Below are positions 53,964-62,323 of a stretch of 64,000 nucleotides of DNA, one piece after another. Numbering within the stretch: the stretch's first letter is position 1; every line of letters begins with the position of its first letter. The translations under genes were made by a program, and so were the position numbers. The notes under the pieces are model-generated. The model was not told the DNA's origin and searched no databases. It saw only the letters and a program-made list of their open reading frames with translations. The DNA lies in contig NC_014394.1 in assembly GCF_000145255.1 (NCBI RefSeq), positions 310,001 to 374,000 on the forward strand. The letters run 5' to 3'. The stretch is from Gallionella capsiferriformans ES-2 (GTDB lineage: Bacteria; Pseudomonadota; Gammaproteobacteria; Burkholderiales; Gallionellaceae).

Positions 53964-56453
53964 ATGAAAGTTGTTATTATTGGGGGTGTCGCCGGAGGCG
54001 CCACTGCGGCAGCGCGGATTCGCCGCAACGATGAGCGTGCGGAGATCGTCATGATAGAGCGCGGCCCGTATATCAGTTTCGCTAACTGCGGCTTGCCCTA
54101 CCACATCTCAGGCACCATCGAACAGCGCGAGCAACTGCTGGTGACGTCTGAACCCGCGTTCGAGGCGCGCTACCGCGTGGATGTACGCAGCCGCACAGAG
54201 GCAATCGCGATAGACCGCCAGGCAAAACTGGTGAGATTGCGCGATCTGAACACGGGCGATGAATACGACGAGTCCTATGATAAGCTGCTGCTCTCCCCGG
54301 GTGCTGAGCCCGTGCGACCCAAACTGCCCGGTATTGATTCGCCGCGCGTGTTCGGTCTGCGCAATATTCCCGATCTGGACCGCATCATGGGTCATCTCGA
54401 ACAACATTCGCCGCGCCGTGCGGTGGTGATAGGTGGCGGCTTCATCGGCATCGAAGTGGCCGAGAACCTGCATGAAAAAGGCATTTTCACCACGCTGGTG
54501 GAAGGCGCTGACCAGATCCTGCTGCCACTCGACTACGAGATGGCGGCCATTGTCCATTCCCACATGAAGGACAAGAACGTCGAACTTTACTTGTCGGACA
54601 AGGTGGAACGCTTCGAAGACAAGGATGATCATACCGTTGTATATCTCGGCAGTGGACGCCGTCTGCAGGCAGATATGGTGGTGTTGGCCATCGGCGTGCG
54701 CCCCGAAACCACACTGGCGCGTGCCAGCGGTCTGGAACTGGGAAGTACCGGCGGCATCAAGGTGGACAGCCATTTGCAGACTTCCGACCCAGATATTTAT
54801 GCGGTGGGCGATGCGATCGAAGTCACGCAGTTCATCAGCGGCCGTCAGGCGCTGATTCCGCTGGCGGGCCCGGCCAACCGTCAGGGCCGCATGGCCGCGG
54901 ACAACATCGTGTTCGGTAACAAACAGCAATATCGTGGCACGCAGAGCACATCAATACTCAAAGCCTTCGATCTGGCCGCCGCGACCACCGGACTGAACGA
55001 GAAACAACTTATCGCCGCAGAGATCCCTTTCCTCAGTTGCATCACGCACAGCGGCTCGCACGCCAGCTATTACCCGGGCGCAAAACAGATCAGCCTGAAA
55101 CTGCTGTTTTCGCCTGAGGGCCGCATCCTCGGCGCACAGGCGGTGGGTGCGGACGGCGCAGACAAGCGCATCGACGTGATCTCGACGGCGATACACGGCA
55201 ATCTGAATGTGGAAGATCTGGCCGAACTGGAGCTCGCTTACGCGCCGCCGTTCAGTTCCGCCAAGGATCCGGTCAATATCGCAGGCTATGTGGCCATCAA
55301 CCTGCTGAACAAGTCACACGAGATGATAGCGTGGCGTGAATTGCATGCGCGATTGCTCGCAAAGTCATCTGAACTTCAACTCATCGATGTGCGCACGGCC
55401 GAAGAGTACGAATTTGGCAGTATCGCGACGGCGCGCAATTTCGATGTCAATCAGATTCGTGAACATTTGGACGAACTCGATCGCAATGCGCCCGTGGTGG
55501 TGTTTTGCCAGATTGGCCTGCGCGGTTATCTGGCTTATCGCATCCTTAAACAGCATGGTTTCACTCAGGTCAGCAACCTTTCAGGCGGCTACAAGACTTA
55601 CTCGTGGGCAGTGGATAAGCAGTCTAATCCGGATATCTTCGACTATGAAGACATCAAGCGTCGTGCGCCAGAAGTAATTGAAGCTGAGCGCAGCGGTAGT
55701 GCTGTACTGGTCGCGCCCGGTGGCGAGCTGCACACGCTGAACGCGGTCGGCCTGCAATGCCCGGGTCCCATCATGAAGACCTACAAGGCGATGGAGGCGC
55801 TCGATGCAGGAGAGTTGCTGGAAGTCACCGTTTCCGACCCGGCCTTTGGTCGCGATATCCGCGCATGGGCTAAGAAGACAGGCAACGATGTGTTGTCGCT
55901 CAAGTCCGACAAGGGGTTGATTGTCGTGCTGTTGCGCAAGAACAAGGCCGTGCCTGTCGTCGCCCTGCCGGCAGCGACACGCGACAAGCTCACGCTGGTG
56001 GTGTTCTCGGACGATCTGGACAAGGTGATGGCTAGCATGATCATCGCAAATGGTGCGCTGGCGATGGGTAAGCCGGTCAGTTTGTTCTTCACCTTCTGGG
56101 GGCTTGATGTGCTGCGTCGTGAAAATGCGCCTGCACGGGATAAGCCGATGATGGATCGGATGTTCAGTTCCATGTTGCCGTCAGGCGTAGATCATCTTAA
56201 CTCGATTTCGAAAATGGATATGCACGGCTTGGGAGCTAAAATGATCCGCAAGGTGATGCATGACAAGGGGGTTGAAACACCCGGCCATTTGCTGCAAAGT
56301 CTGGTTGACGGCGGGGCACAGATGATCGCCTGTCAAATGTCCATGGATGTGATGGGAATACACCAGTCCGAGTTGATTGATGGCGTGGAAATTGGCGGCG
56401 TAGCAGCCTTTTTGGGCGAAGCGTCAGAATCTGGTACGACGCTGTTTATTTGA
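53964..56453 (+). CDS. CoA-disulfide reductase-type flavoprotein fused to rhodanese, TusA and DsrE-like domains
   Basis: 829 residues. Domains in order: FAD/NAD oxidoreductase (GGVAGGATAAARIRR at start; SFANCGLPYHISG holds the redox Cys near 43; GGGFIGIEVAENL near 157); rhodanese (VVFCQIGLRGYLAYR, Cys near 515); TusA-like (LQCPGPIMKTYKAME, near 597); DsrE/DsrF-like C-terminus. It likely handles persulfide or CoA-S-SH sulfur, passing it between its own domains. AAGGAT precedes ATG 53964. Confidence 0.92.
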   Translation: MKVVIIGGVAGGATAAARIRRNDERAEIVMIERGPYISFANCGLPYHISGTIEQREQLLVTSEPAFEARYRVDVRSRTEAIAIDRQAKLVRLRDLNTGDEYDESYDKLLLSPGAEPVRPKLPGIDSPRVFGLRNIPDLDRIMGHLEQHSPRRAVVIGGGFIGIEVAENLHEKGIFTTLVEGADQILLPLDYEMAAIVHSHMKDKNVELYLSDKVERFEDKDDHTVVYLGSGRRLQADMVVLAIGVRPETTLARASGLELGSTGGIKVDSHLQTSDPDIYAVGDAIEVTQFISGRQALIPLAGPANRQGRMAADNIVFGNKQQYRGTQSTSILKAFDLAAATTGLNEKQLIAAEIPFLSCITHSGSHASYYPGAKQISLKLLFSPEGRILGAQAVGADGADKRIDVISTAIHGNLNVEDLAELELAYAPPFSSAKDPVNIAGYVAINLLNKSHEMIAWRELHARLLAKSSELQLIDVRTAEEYEFGSIATARNFDVNQIREHLDELDRNAPVVVFCQIGLRGYLAYRILKQHGFTQVSNLSGGYKTYSWAVDKQSNPDIFDYEDIKRRAPEVIEAERSGSAVLVAPGGELHTLNAVGLQCPGPIMKTYKAMEALDAGELLEVTVSDPAFGRDIRAWAKKTGNDVLSLKSDKGLIVVLLRKNKAVPVVALPAATRDKLTLVVFSDDLDKVMASMIIANGALAMGKPVSLFFTFWGLDVLRRENAPARDKPMMDRMFSSMLPSGVDHLNSISKMDMHGLGAKMIRKVMHDKGVETPGHLLQSLVDGGAQMIACQMSMDVMGIHQSELIDGVEIGGVAAFLGEASESGTTLFI

Positions 56454-56471
56454 TGCATGAAGTCCGTCGTT

Positions 56472-56499
56472 GTAGTGGGTAGTGAGAAGTGAGTTTCAG
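56472..56499. repeat. Short heptamer-phased repeat E
   Basis: Four 7-nt units in register, three of them variants of GTAGTGA. No inverted arm is found nearby. It lies just after the stop of the fused flavoprotein gene and looks like a degenerate half of the element C type. Confidence 0.5.
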
Positions 56500-56576
56500 A
56501 TTGAAGCAATACAATCGGCATTTCCCTCAACGTGAAGTTGATACATCGTATTTTAACTTTCTAATTGGAGATAAAA

Positions 56577-56933
56577 ATGTACAAGAAAATAGTTTTGTCA
56601 GTATTGTCCGTTACGTTGCTTGCGTCATTTGGCATCGCGATGGCGGCCGATATTGCGGTGCAGGAGCCATCTAGAATTCAGCAGACAACCGGCAGGCAGT
56701 TGATGTCATCAGAAGAGCAAAATGAGCAACGCTCAAAAATGCGCAATGCAACCTCTGCCGAGGAGCGCAAGGAAATTCGTCAAGAACATCACGAGAAGAT
56801 GAAAGAAAAAGCCAAGGAAAAAGGCGTTGCTATTCCAGATAGCGTGCCCGCCCGGGGACAAGGTGGCGGAATGGGTGGCGGTCAAGGTGGCAGTATGGGT
56901 GGCGGCCAAGGCGGCATGCGCGGAGGTCGCTGA
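56577..56933 (+). CDS. Small exported protein with helical middle and Gly-rich tail
   Basis: 118 residues. A signal peptide ends AMA; the middle is highly charged and helical (SEEQNEQRSKMRNATSAEER, then QEHHEKMKEKAKEK); the tail is Gly-Gly-Gln/Met repeats. No family is recognised with confidence; the charged middle resembles short periplasmic proteins that bind metals or partners. GGAG precedes ATG 56577. Confidence 0.65.
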   Translation: MYKKIVLSVLSVTLLASFGIAMAADIAVQEPSRIQQTTGRQLMSSEEQNEQRSKMRNATSAEERKEIRQEHHEKMKEKAKEKGVAIPDSVPARGQGGGMGGGQGGSMGGGQGGMRGGR

Positions 56934-57031
56934 GTTGTGAGCTAGAACGGCCCGTTCTTGGAGCCGTTCCGGCTTTACTCCGTTTGATCGTCATACGCGG
57001 TTAATTAATGTAGTCACATTTATTATTGAAC

Positions 57032-57070
57032 ACCTTTGCAAGGCCGCCGATAATCTCCGCTTGCAAAGGT
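57032..57070 (-). terminator. Hairpin after the cytochrome c'-like genes
   Basis: ACCTTTGCAAG / CTTGCAAAGGT perfect 11-bp stem with a 17-nt loop. On the minus strand it is followed by an AT-rich stretch, not a clean T run, so terminator strength is uncertain. Confidence 0.55.
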
Positions 57071-57091
57071 TCTGACGGGCCTGATTTCCCG

Positions 57092-57559
57092 CTATTGTGT
57101 CGTCTCAACAAAACGATAAGTGGCATGACATGCGATGCAGTTGTTCATGGCATCACTCAGTTTGGCTACGGTACGATTGCTCTCCTTGAACTGCTCCGCA
57201 TCAGCGGCAATCTCATCGAATTTCTTGCGCGTTCCAAATCCCAGCGCCTTCATTTCAACGGGGATTTTTCTGAATAGCGAGCCGGGTGTGTCGGCTTCCG
57301 CCGCCATGCCTGAGGCGCGCGCAGACTTGATGACGGTATCAAAATCTTTCTCAGATGCTGCGGCCAATATGGCTTGTGAGTTTTGCAGCCAGTTGCGCAT
57401 CTCGAGCAACAAGGCATTGCGCTCATCCTTGGTCAGTATCACAGCCTGACGGCCATCATCGGACGGTTGCACTTCACCTACGGTAAATTTGTAACCTAAC
57501 AACGTGACGATGATGGATAAAACGACCACCAGACTCCAGCTCAATTTGCAGTTTTTCAT
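57092..57559 (-). CDS. Membrane-anchored cytochrome c'-like protein
   Basis: 155 residues. N-terminal hydrophobic segment (about 8-25) is an anchor or signal; then a four-helix-bundle-type sequence with one C-terminal haem site, CIACHATYRF (about 141-150), as in class II cytochromes c. Such proteins bind NO or transfer electrons. AGGGGAC precedes ATG 57559. Paired with the gene at 57596. Confidence 0.88.
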   Translation of the reverse strand: MKNCKLSWSLVVVLSIIVTLLGYKFTVGEVQPSDDGRQAVILTKDERNALLLEMRNWLQNSQAILAAASEKDFDTVIKSARASGMAAEADTPGSLFRKIPVEMKALGFGTRKKFDEIAADAEQFKESNRTVAKLSDAMNNCIACHATYRFVETTQ

Positions 57560-57595
57560 GACGTCCCCTTTAAGTAGATGATTTTATAAAATGTT

Positions 57596-58018
57596 TTACT
57601 TGGATTTTCCGTAGAAGTGCTCTGTGAAGGCAGGACGGAATGTCTGATGGCAGGCCAGACAGCCTGTCTGTAGTTTCTGAAAGGCGGCGATCACGCTTTG
57701 CCCGTTTTTATCCTGAGCCGCCTCGGCCATTTCATGTGCGGCTTCATGGGTTTGCGCGTCGAAGGACTTGAATTTGCCCATATTGCTTCCCATGAAACTG
57801 ATGATGCGGATTTTTTCGTCCGGCGGTGCCTCAGGATGCTCGCCGATCTGATGAGCGGTGTGTTCAACGAGAACCCAGTCTTCGCGGGATATGCCATCAG
57901 TTACGATTTGCATGTTTTTGCCCAGCTCTTTCATTACCCGCTGCAGTGCAAGCGGCTCTGCGGCTGTGAGCGTGGTAAAAAACAGGGTGCCGGTCAAGAA
58001 TGCGATCCTTTTTTTCAT
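57596..58018 (-). CDS. Periplasmic cytochrome c'-like protein
   Basis: 140 residues from ATG 58018. Signal peptide to LTAAEP; helical domain; C-terminal CLACHQTFRPAF haem site (about 121-132). Longer in-frame starts would disrupt the signal peptide. Lies 25 nt after tetR on the same strand, so it is probably co-transcribed with it. Confidence 0.88.
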   Translation of the reverse strand: MKKRIAFLTGTLFFTTLTAAEPLALQRVMKELGKNMQIVTDGISREDWVLVEHTAHQIGEHPEAPPDEKIRIISFMGSNMGKFKSFDAQTHEAAHEMAEAAQDKNGQSVIAAFQKLQTGCLACHQTFRPAFTEHFYGKSK

Positions 58019-58043
58019 TGAGCTGCCTTTCATGGGTGAATTG

Positions 58044-58670
58044 TTAAAGATCATCGCTACGTTTTTTGATGCCGTGCAGATAAATCGGGAAGGTTTTTTT
58101 GGCCTCCTCCAGCAAGGTGCGTTTGCCGCCAAAAATAGAAACCTGCATAAACAGCCCTTGAATCATCCCGATGTAGAGTACCGCCGCATTTTTGCTGTCC
58201 AGCTCTCTCGCCACCAGCGCCTGATCTTTTGCCATTTCAAGCAGGCCGGCAATTTTCCCTTCATAACCTGAGATGATTTCCTGAATCAGGTCGCGGAGCT
58301 TACTGTTTCTTTTATGCAGCATCTCTGAAAACAGCAAACGCGGAATGGAAGGATGCTTACCGATAAAAGTAATATGTGCAAAGAACATCCGTTCAATCGC
58401 ATCCATCGGATCTGTCGCCTCAGATGCGGCCTTTTCCACCACCGTCATCAGTTTGCCGCGTATCCACTGCATGACGGCCAGCCAGATATCGTCCTTGGTC
58501 GGAAAATGCTTGAAAATAGCCCCCTGAGTCACTTTCATCGCATCGGCCATATCCTGTGTCGTGACGCTGTCTATACCCTTTTCGGCGGCCAGATGAATAG
58601 CGACGCGGACAATTTCGCTTTGCCGCTCCTCACTCGGCATACGGCGTTTAATAACTTCCTGATTCATCAT
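58044..58670 (-). CDS. TetR-family transcriptional regulator
   Basis: 208 residues. N-terminal HTH: IVRVAIHLAAEKGIDSVTTQ then MKVTQGAIFKHFPTKDDIW. C-terminal ligand domain not recognised. GGAGCAAG precedes two ATG codons (58670, 58667). An IS element sits directly upstream, between this gene and the tail of an ABC transporter ATPase gene with which it was once linked. Candidate targets are the ABC genes and the cytochrome c' genes. Confidence 0.92.
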   Translation of the reverse strand: MMNQEVIKRRMPSEERQSEIVRVAIHLAAEKGIDSVTTQDMADAMKVTQGAIFKHFPTKDDIWLAVMQWIRGKLMTVVEKAASEATDPMDAIERMFFAHITFIGKHPSIPRLLFSEMLHKRNSKLRDLIQEIISGYEGKIAGLLEMAKDQALVARELDSKNAAVLYIGMIQGLFMQVSIFGGKRTLLEEAKKTFPIYLHGIKKRSDDL

Positions 58671-58677
58671 CTTGCTC
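58669..58677. repeat. Target site duplication, left copy
   Basis: ATCTTGCTC, repeated at 60021-60029 (10 bp if the next C is counted). It covers the ribosome binding site and part of the first ATG of tetR. Confidence 0.9.
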
Positions 58678-58691
58678 CACTACTGTCCGGT
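58678..58691 (+). repeat. Left terminal inverted repeat of the IS
   Basis: CACTACTGTCCGGT; its last base touches the transposase stop codon. Confidence 0.92.
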
Positions 58692-59860
58692 TAAAAATCG
58701 AATAGATTCAATTGTTTACTGATGTCCGGTTCGTCAAGATTCTGTATCGCATTTGCAACCATTTGATTTATTGGGGTTTTATCGAACATATTGACCTCAA
58801 AAAGATTCAGTAAAATCTGCTGGGAGGCAGGAAGATTGAGCTGTTTTTTGGCAATGCTGACCAGCAGGTAAACGCATATTGCGATCCAGATTTGGGATTT
58901 GACGGCATTGAGGGAATTGCCATAGAAATGTTTGATGGCAAGGTTTTGCTTGAGCCACTTGAAGAACAGTTCGATTTGCCAGCGATTTTTGTAGATATTG
59001 GCGATGGTCAGCGCGGGCAAATCGAAGCGATTGGTCAGGAACACCAAATGCTTGCCGGTTTCCGGGTCGCGGAAAGAAACCCGGCGCAGGCGTTCCGGGT
59101 AAGCGGTTTTTGATTTGGGTGTCGCCAGCAGTATGGTTTGATCGCAGCGTAATCCAGTGGCTTTGTCCACTTCGCGCGACGCAATCCAGGTAAAGCGGAG
59201 ATTGTTCTTTGCGCGGATGACAAAGGTAACTTGGCGCTGGTGTAGCGCATACAATCTGGCGAAGTGCAGGTAGCCCCGATCAATGACGACGATGGTGCCA
59301 GCGGGGAATGGGATCACGTCGAGCAGATTGACATCGTGAACCTTGCCGGTGGTAATGGACAGAAACACAGGGATTGAACCGCGCAGATCAATGATGGTGT
59401 GCGCTTTGACGGCGGCCTTGGTTGAACGAAATTCCGCCCAGGGGAACAGCGTCAGGCACAGATCGATGGTGGTCGAGTCCATGGCGTAGAGCGGTTCTTT
59501 GAGTCCCAGGCCGATGTCCTCGTCCCGGTACAGTTCGAGCGCTATGGAGATCAAACGATGGCCGAGTGCCTCGAACAGCCGCCAGTCGCGCCGTTCGTTG
59601 GCATCGGCCAGTGTGGAACGGGATACTTTGCTGCGGATACCGATATGGTAAAGCTTGCTCTTCTGAGAATTGAGACAGGCAACCAAATCACGCAAGCCAT
59701 CGCGCCGGGTCAGTTGTGCATAGGCCATGCAGATGAATTGGCTCCATGCGGAGAAATGCTTGATCCCGTGGTTGGCGGCAAAGCGCTCGGTCAGATATTC
59801 GAAATGATTGAACGGCACGAAGTCCAGCAATTGTGCGAAAACTGTTTTGCCCCGATTCAT
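58691..59860 (-). CDS. IS4-family transposase
   Basis: 389 residues from ATG 59860 (MNRGKTVFAQLLDFVPF). N-terminal DUF4372-type domain, then a DDE core: Asp in AMDSTTIDL (about 133), Asp in VIDRGYLHF (about 198), and the YREK motif Y-x2-R-x3-E-x6-K in YKNRWQIELFFKWLK (about 290). Consistent with the ISPepr1/IS4Sa-like groups. Longer in-frame starts are non-homologous. Confidence 0.93.
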   Translation of the reverse strand: MNRGKTVFAQLLDFVPFNHFEYLTERFAANHGIKHFSAWSQFICMAYAQLTRRDGLRDLVACLNSQKSKLYHIGIRSKVSRSTLADANERRDWRLFEALGHRLISIALELYRDEDIGLGLKEPLYAMDSTTIDLCLTLFPWAEFRSTKAAVKAHTIIDLRGSIPVFLSITTGKVHDVNLLDVIPFPAGTIVVIDRGYLHFARLYALHQRQVTFVIRAKNNLRFTWIASREVDKATGLRCDQTILLATPKSKTAYPERLRRVSFRDPETGKHLVFLTNRFDLPALTIANIYKNRWQIELFFKWLKQNLAIKHFYGNSLNAVKSQIWIAICVYLLVSIAKKQLNLPASQQILLNLFEVNMFDKTPINQMVANAIQNLDEPDISKQLNLFDF

Positions 59861-60006
59861 GCTGCCGCTCCGTCTGCCGATTAAAGGGCAAACGATACGG
59901 TTTTTTAACCAAAGGCGATTCCAGATAGTATTTGAAATCGTCGGAATGCAAAAACGTGCTGAAAGCCACGTCAATAAAGGGCTACAGCGAAATGAACTTA
60001 AAATCT

Positions 60007-60020
60007 ACCGGACAGTAGTG
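60007..60020 (-). repeat. Right terminal inverted repeat of the IS
   Basis: On the minus strand it reads CACTACTGTCCGGT, identical to the left end. Confidence 0.92.
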
Positions 60021-60029
60021 ATCTTGCTC
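60021..60029. repeat. Target site duplication, right copy
   Basis: ATCTTGCTC, matching 58669-58677. Confidence 0.9.
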
Positions 60030-60043
60030 CAATAATCTTACGG

Positions 60044-60157
60044 TTAGGCTGCACGGCCTTCTCCTGCTTCCTCATAGGTTCGCCCATCGCGAATATGATA
60101 TATACGCTTAAAGGTCGGGATAATTTTTTCATCATGGGTGACAACAATATTGGCTGA
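60044..60157 (-). pseudogene. C-terminal remnant of an ABC transporter ATPase
   Basis: The minus strand reads 37 codons to a TAA: NIVVTHDEKIIPTFKRI then YHIRDGRTYEEAGEG. This is the H-loop and C-terminal end of a LolD/MacB-type ATPase. An in-frame TGA at 60158-60160 and lack of any upstream ATPase motif show that the rest of the gene is gone. Without the IS, its stop would lie about 23 nt before the tetR ATG, so the two were in one operon. Confidence 0.85.
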
Positions 60158-60160
60158 TCA

Positions 60161-60572
60161 GTAGTGCAGGCCTTGTAATAAACAGTGTAAACAAGCAAGT
60201 CGCTTCCAATTCAGTCTATTTAGTCAGGCTTAAAATTCAATTTAGAAAGTAATTGATCACTATCTTATAGGTGTTTCATCGTTATGGTCAAGTCTGATTG
60301 AATGACGCTATGAAATGACTATGTTCTATCTGAGGTTCTCGCTGCCATATTCCGGCCTTGCCTGTCATGCGGGTTGATTTCGCCCAATTTGATCTTAATT
60401 CGACCGCTTTAATTCCCCGTCATGATGGTAACTCGGTGGGCATAAATTTATTGCCCTTCATTAGAAATAACTTTAGCTTAATTGTGCAATCCATTGCTTT
60501 ATAAGCATATTTTATTTTCATTAGCATTATGCTCTAACTCATTGTCTTTTAAAGAAAAAATCTGTTTTTTGC
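60161..60572. other. AT-rich region, no gene seen
   Basis: About 410 bp between the ABC remnant and the mra promoter. No credible ORF or RNA gene. CAGTAGTG at 60159-60166 equals the outer 8 bp of the IS end and sits exactly where the ABC remnant breaks off. Confidence 0.6.
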
Positions 60573-60601
60573 TTGACCCGAGGGTATTTTTTCAATATAG
60601 T
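60573..60601 (+). promoter_or_regulatory. Promoter of the mra/division cluster
   Basis: -35 TTGACC (60573-60578), 17-bp spacer, -10 TATAGT (60596-60601). Start predicted near 60608. The -10 box overlaps the first MraZ repeat. Confidence 0.8.
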
Positions 60602-60635
60602 GGGTGTAAGTGGTAAAAAGTGGGTAATTGTGGAG
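60601..60635 (+). promoter_or_regulatory. MraZ operator
   Basis: Four TGG-type boxes at exact 10-bp steps (60601 TGGGT, 60611 TGGTA, 60621 TGGGT, 60631 TGGAG). MraZ binds TGGGN repeats spaced by 5 nt in E. coli, so this is an autoregulatory site. The last box merges into the mraZ ribosome binding site. Confidence 0.85.
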
Positions 60636-60643
60636 GTGGATGG

Positions 60644-61090
60644 ATGTTCCAAGGGGCAGCGCAACTTAATCTGGACGGCAAAGGCAGGCTCGCAATACCG
60701 GCAAGGTATCGCGACAGGCTGCTGAGTAACTGCGCCGGAAATTTGGTGCTGACAGCTGACGCGGATGGGTGTCTGCTGGTCTATCCGGAGCCTGAGTGGG
60801 TAACAATCCGCGACAAGCTAAATAAGCTGCCTTCATTTAATCCGCGCGCACGTGCCTTGCAACGTCTGATTGTGGGTCATGCCGAAGATGTGCAGATGGA
60901 CAACGCGGGACGGGTACTGGTTTCGCCGGTGCTGCGCAGTTATGCCGGACTGGACAAGAGCGTGATGCTGATCGGTCAAGGCAATAAATTTGAGTTGTGG
61001 GATGAGGTCAAGTGGCAGGCGCAACAACAGGCCGCGTTGCTGTTGATGTCGGGTGACTTGCCGGCAGAGCTCGAAGGATTTTCGCTGTGA
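60644..61090 (+). CDS. mraZ: Transcriptional regulator MraZ
   Basis: 148 residues with two AbrB-like halves: [20 protein letters not shown] (about 3-22) and [19 protein letters not shown]. It represses its own operon. ATG 60644 has GGAGG 7 nt upstream; an in-frame start at 60620 falls within the operator and is rejected. The stop overlaps rsmH. Confidence 0.95.
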   Translation: MFQGAAQLNLDGKGRLAIPARYRDRLLSNCAGNLVLTADADGCLLVYPEPEWVTIRDKLNKLPSFNPRARALQRLIVGHAEDVQMDNAGRVLVSPVLRSYAGLDKSVMLIGQGNKFELWDEVKWQAQQQAALLLMSGDLPAELEGFSL

Positions 61091-62022
61091 GTGAGGTGCT
61101 GGTTCATACCACTGTGCTGCTGGCGGAGGCGGTCGAGGCGCTGGCGATCAAACCGGATGGCATCTATCTGGATTGCACTTTTGGCCGGGGTGGGCACAGC
61201 GCACTGATCCTGCAGCAACTGGGCGCAAATGGACGCCTGATCGCGCTGGACAAAGATATGACTGCGGTCAGTCATGGTCTGGAATGGCAGGATGCTCGCT
61301 TTAAGATGGTGCATAGCGGCTTTACCCATCTGGCAGAGGTGCTGCGCGAGCTGGGTGTTGAACGTGTAGACGGTATTTTGCTTGATTTGGGTGTGTCTTC
61401 GCCGCAACTGGATGAGGCCGCGCGCGGCTTTAGTTTCAGGTTTGATGCGCCATTAGACATGCGTATGGATAACAGTCGCGGCCCGACCGCCGCGCAATGG
61501 TTGGAAACAGCGGACGAGGGTCTGCTGACGGAGGTTATACGTGATTACGGCGAAGAACGGTTTGCTAAGCAGATTGCAAGAGCGATTATTGTTGCGCGTG
61601 AAATTCAACCCATCCAGACCACGGGGCAGCTCGTCGAGCTGGTTGGCAAGACGGTACGTACCCGCGAAACCGGAAAAAATCCGGCGACACGCACCTTTCA
61701 AGCTATACGGATTTATCTCAATCAGGAGCTCGAGGAATTAAAGCAGGTGCTGCCCCAGTGCGTCACGCACCTGAAGCCGGGCGGGCGACTGGCAGTCATC
61801 AGTTTTCATTCGCTGGAAGACCGCATGGTTAAGCACTTCATTCGCGATATGAATGATGCGGACAAATTGCCGCGCAATGTTCCTATCCGCGCCAGTGAAG
61901 TGCCCAAGGGCAAGTTGAACTTAATCGGGCGTGCGATTAAAGCTGGCAAAGACGAGCTGAATAGCAATCCGCGTGCGCGCAGCGCCGTGATGCGTGTGGC
62001 TGAGCGCAGCGATGTGGCGTAA
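61087..62022 (+). CDS. rsmH: 16S rRNA m4C1402 methyltransferase
   Basis: 311 residues. [13 protein letters not shown] and [12 protein letters not shown] (SAM site), [31 protein letters not shown] and the C-terminal [16 protein letters not shown] start overlapping the mraZ stop. Second gene of the division cluster. Confidence 0.96.
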   Translation: MSEVLVHTTVLLAEAVEALAIKPDGIYLDCTFGRGGHSALILQQLGANGRLIALDKDMTAVSHGLEWQDARFKMVHSGFTHLAEVLRELGVERVDGILLDLGVSSPQLDEAARGFSFRFDAPLDMRMDNSRGPTAAQWLETADEGLLTEVIRDYGEERFAKQIARAIIVAREIQPIQTTGQLVELVGKTVRTRETGKNPATRTFQAIRIYLNQELEELKQVLPQCVTHLKPGGRLAVISFHSLEDRMVKHFIRDMNDADKLPRNVPIRASEVPKGKLNLIGRAIKAGKDELNSNPRARSAVMRVAERSDVA

Positions 62023-62323
62023 CGGATTTTTGCAAGGCCTATTGCTGGTGTTGGTTATCACCGGCGCGTTGAGCGTGGTCACCTCGCAGCATCAGGCACG
62101 AAAATTGTTTATCGCTCTGCAGCAGGAAAAAGAACATGCCCATCAGATGGAAATTGAGTGGGGGCAGTTGCAGTTGGAGCAGAGCACGCTGGCCGCATCT
62201 GCTCGGGTGGAAAGAGTCGCAACAAAGCAGCTGCAGATGCAGTTACCCAAAAAAGAGCAAATTAAATTGATAAGGGTTGGGCAGTCCTCGCCTCTCGATA
62301 ACGGAACCAGTCATAAACCATGA
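62012..62323 (+). CDS. ftsL: Cell division protein FtsL
   Basis: 103 residues: a short cytoplasmic start, one helix ([17 protein letters not shown]), then a periplasmic leucine-zipper coil. Partner of FtsB and FtsQ in septum assembly. Starts within rsmH; stop overlaps ftsI. Confidence 0.9.
   Translation: MWRNGFLQGLLLVLVITGALSVVTSQHQARKLFIALQQEKEHAHQMEIEWGQLQLEQSTLAASARVERVATKQLQMQLPKKEQIKLIRVGQSSPLDNGTSHKP

Larger units (their letters stand above)
58678..60020 (-). mobile_element. IS4-family insertion sequence (1343 bp)
   Basis: Bounded by perfect 14-bp terminal inverted repeats CACTACTGTCCGGT and by a 9-10 bp target duplication. It holds one intact transposase gene on the minus strand. The intact ends, duplication and ORF indicate a recent and possibly active copy. 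Confidence 0.93.

Noticed and set aside
56934-57031. GAACGGCCCGTTC palindrome after the Gly-rich protein gene
   Set aside because: Short and imperfect as a terminator, with no T run; not distinguishable from chance.
60240-60270. TTGATCACTATCTT as an FNR box
   Set aside because: Only the left half matches; no gene start is suitably placed.
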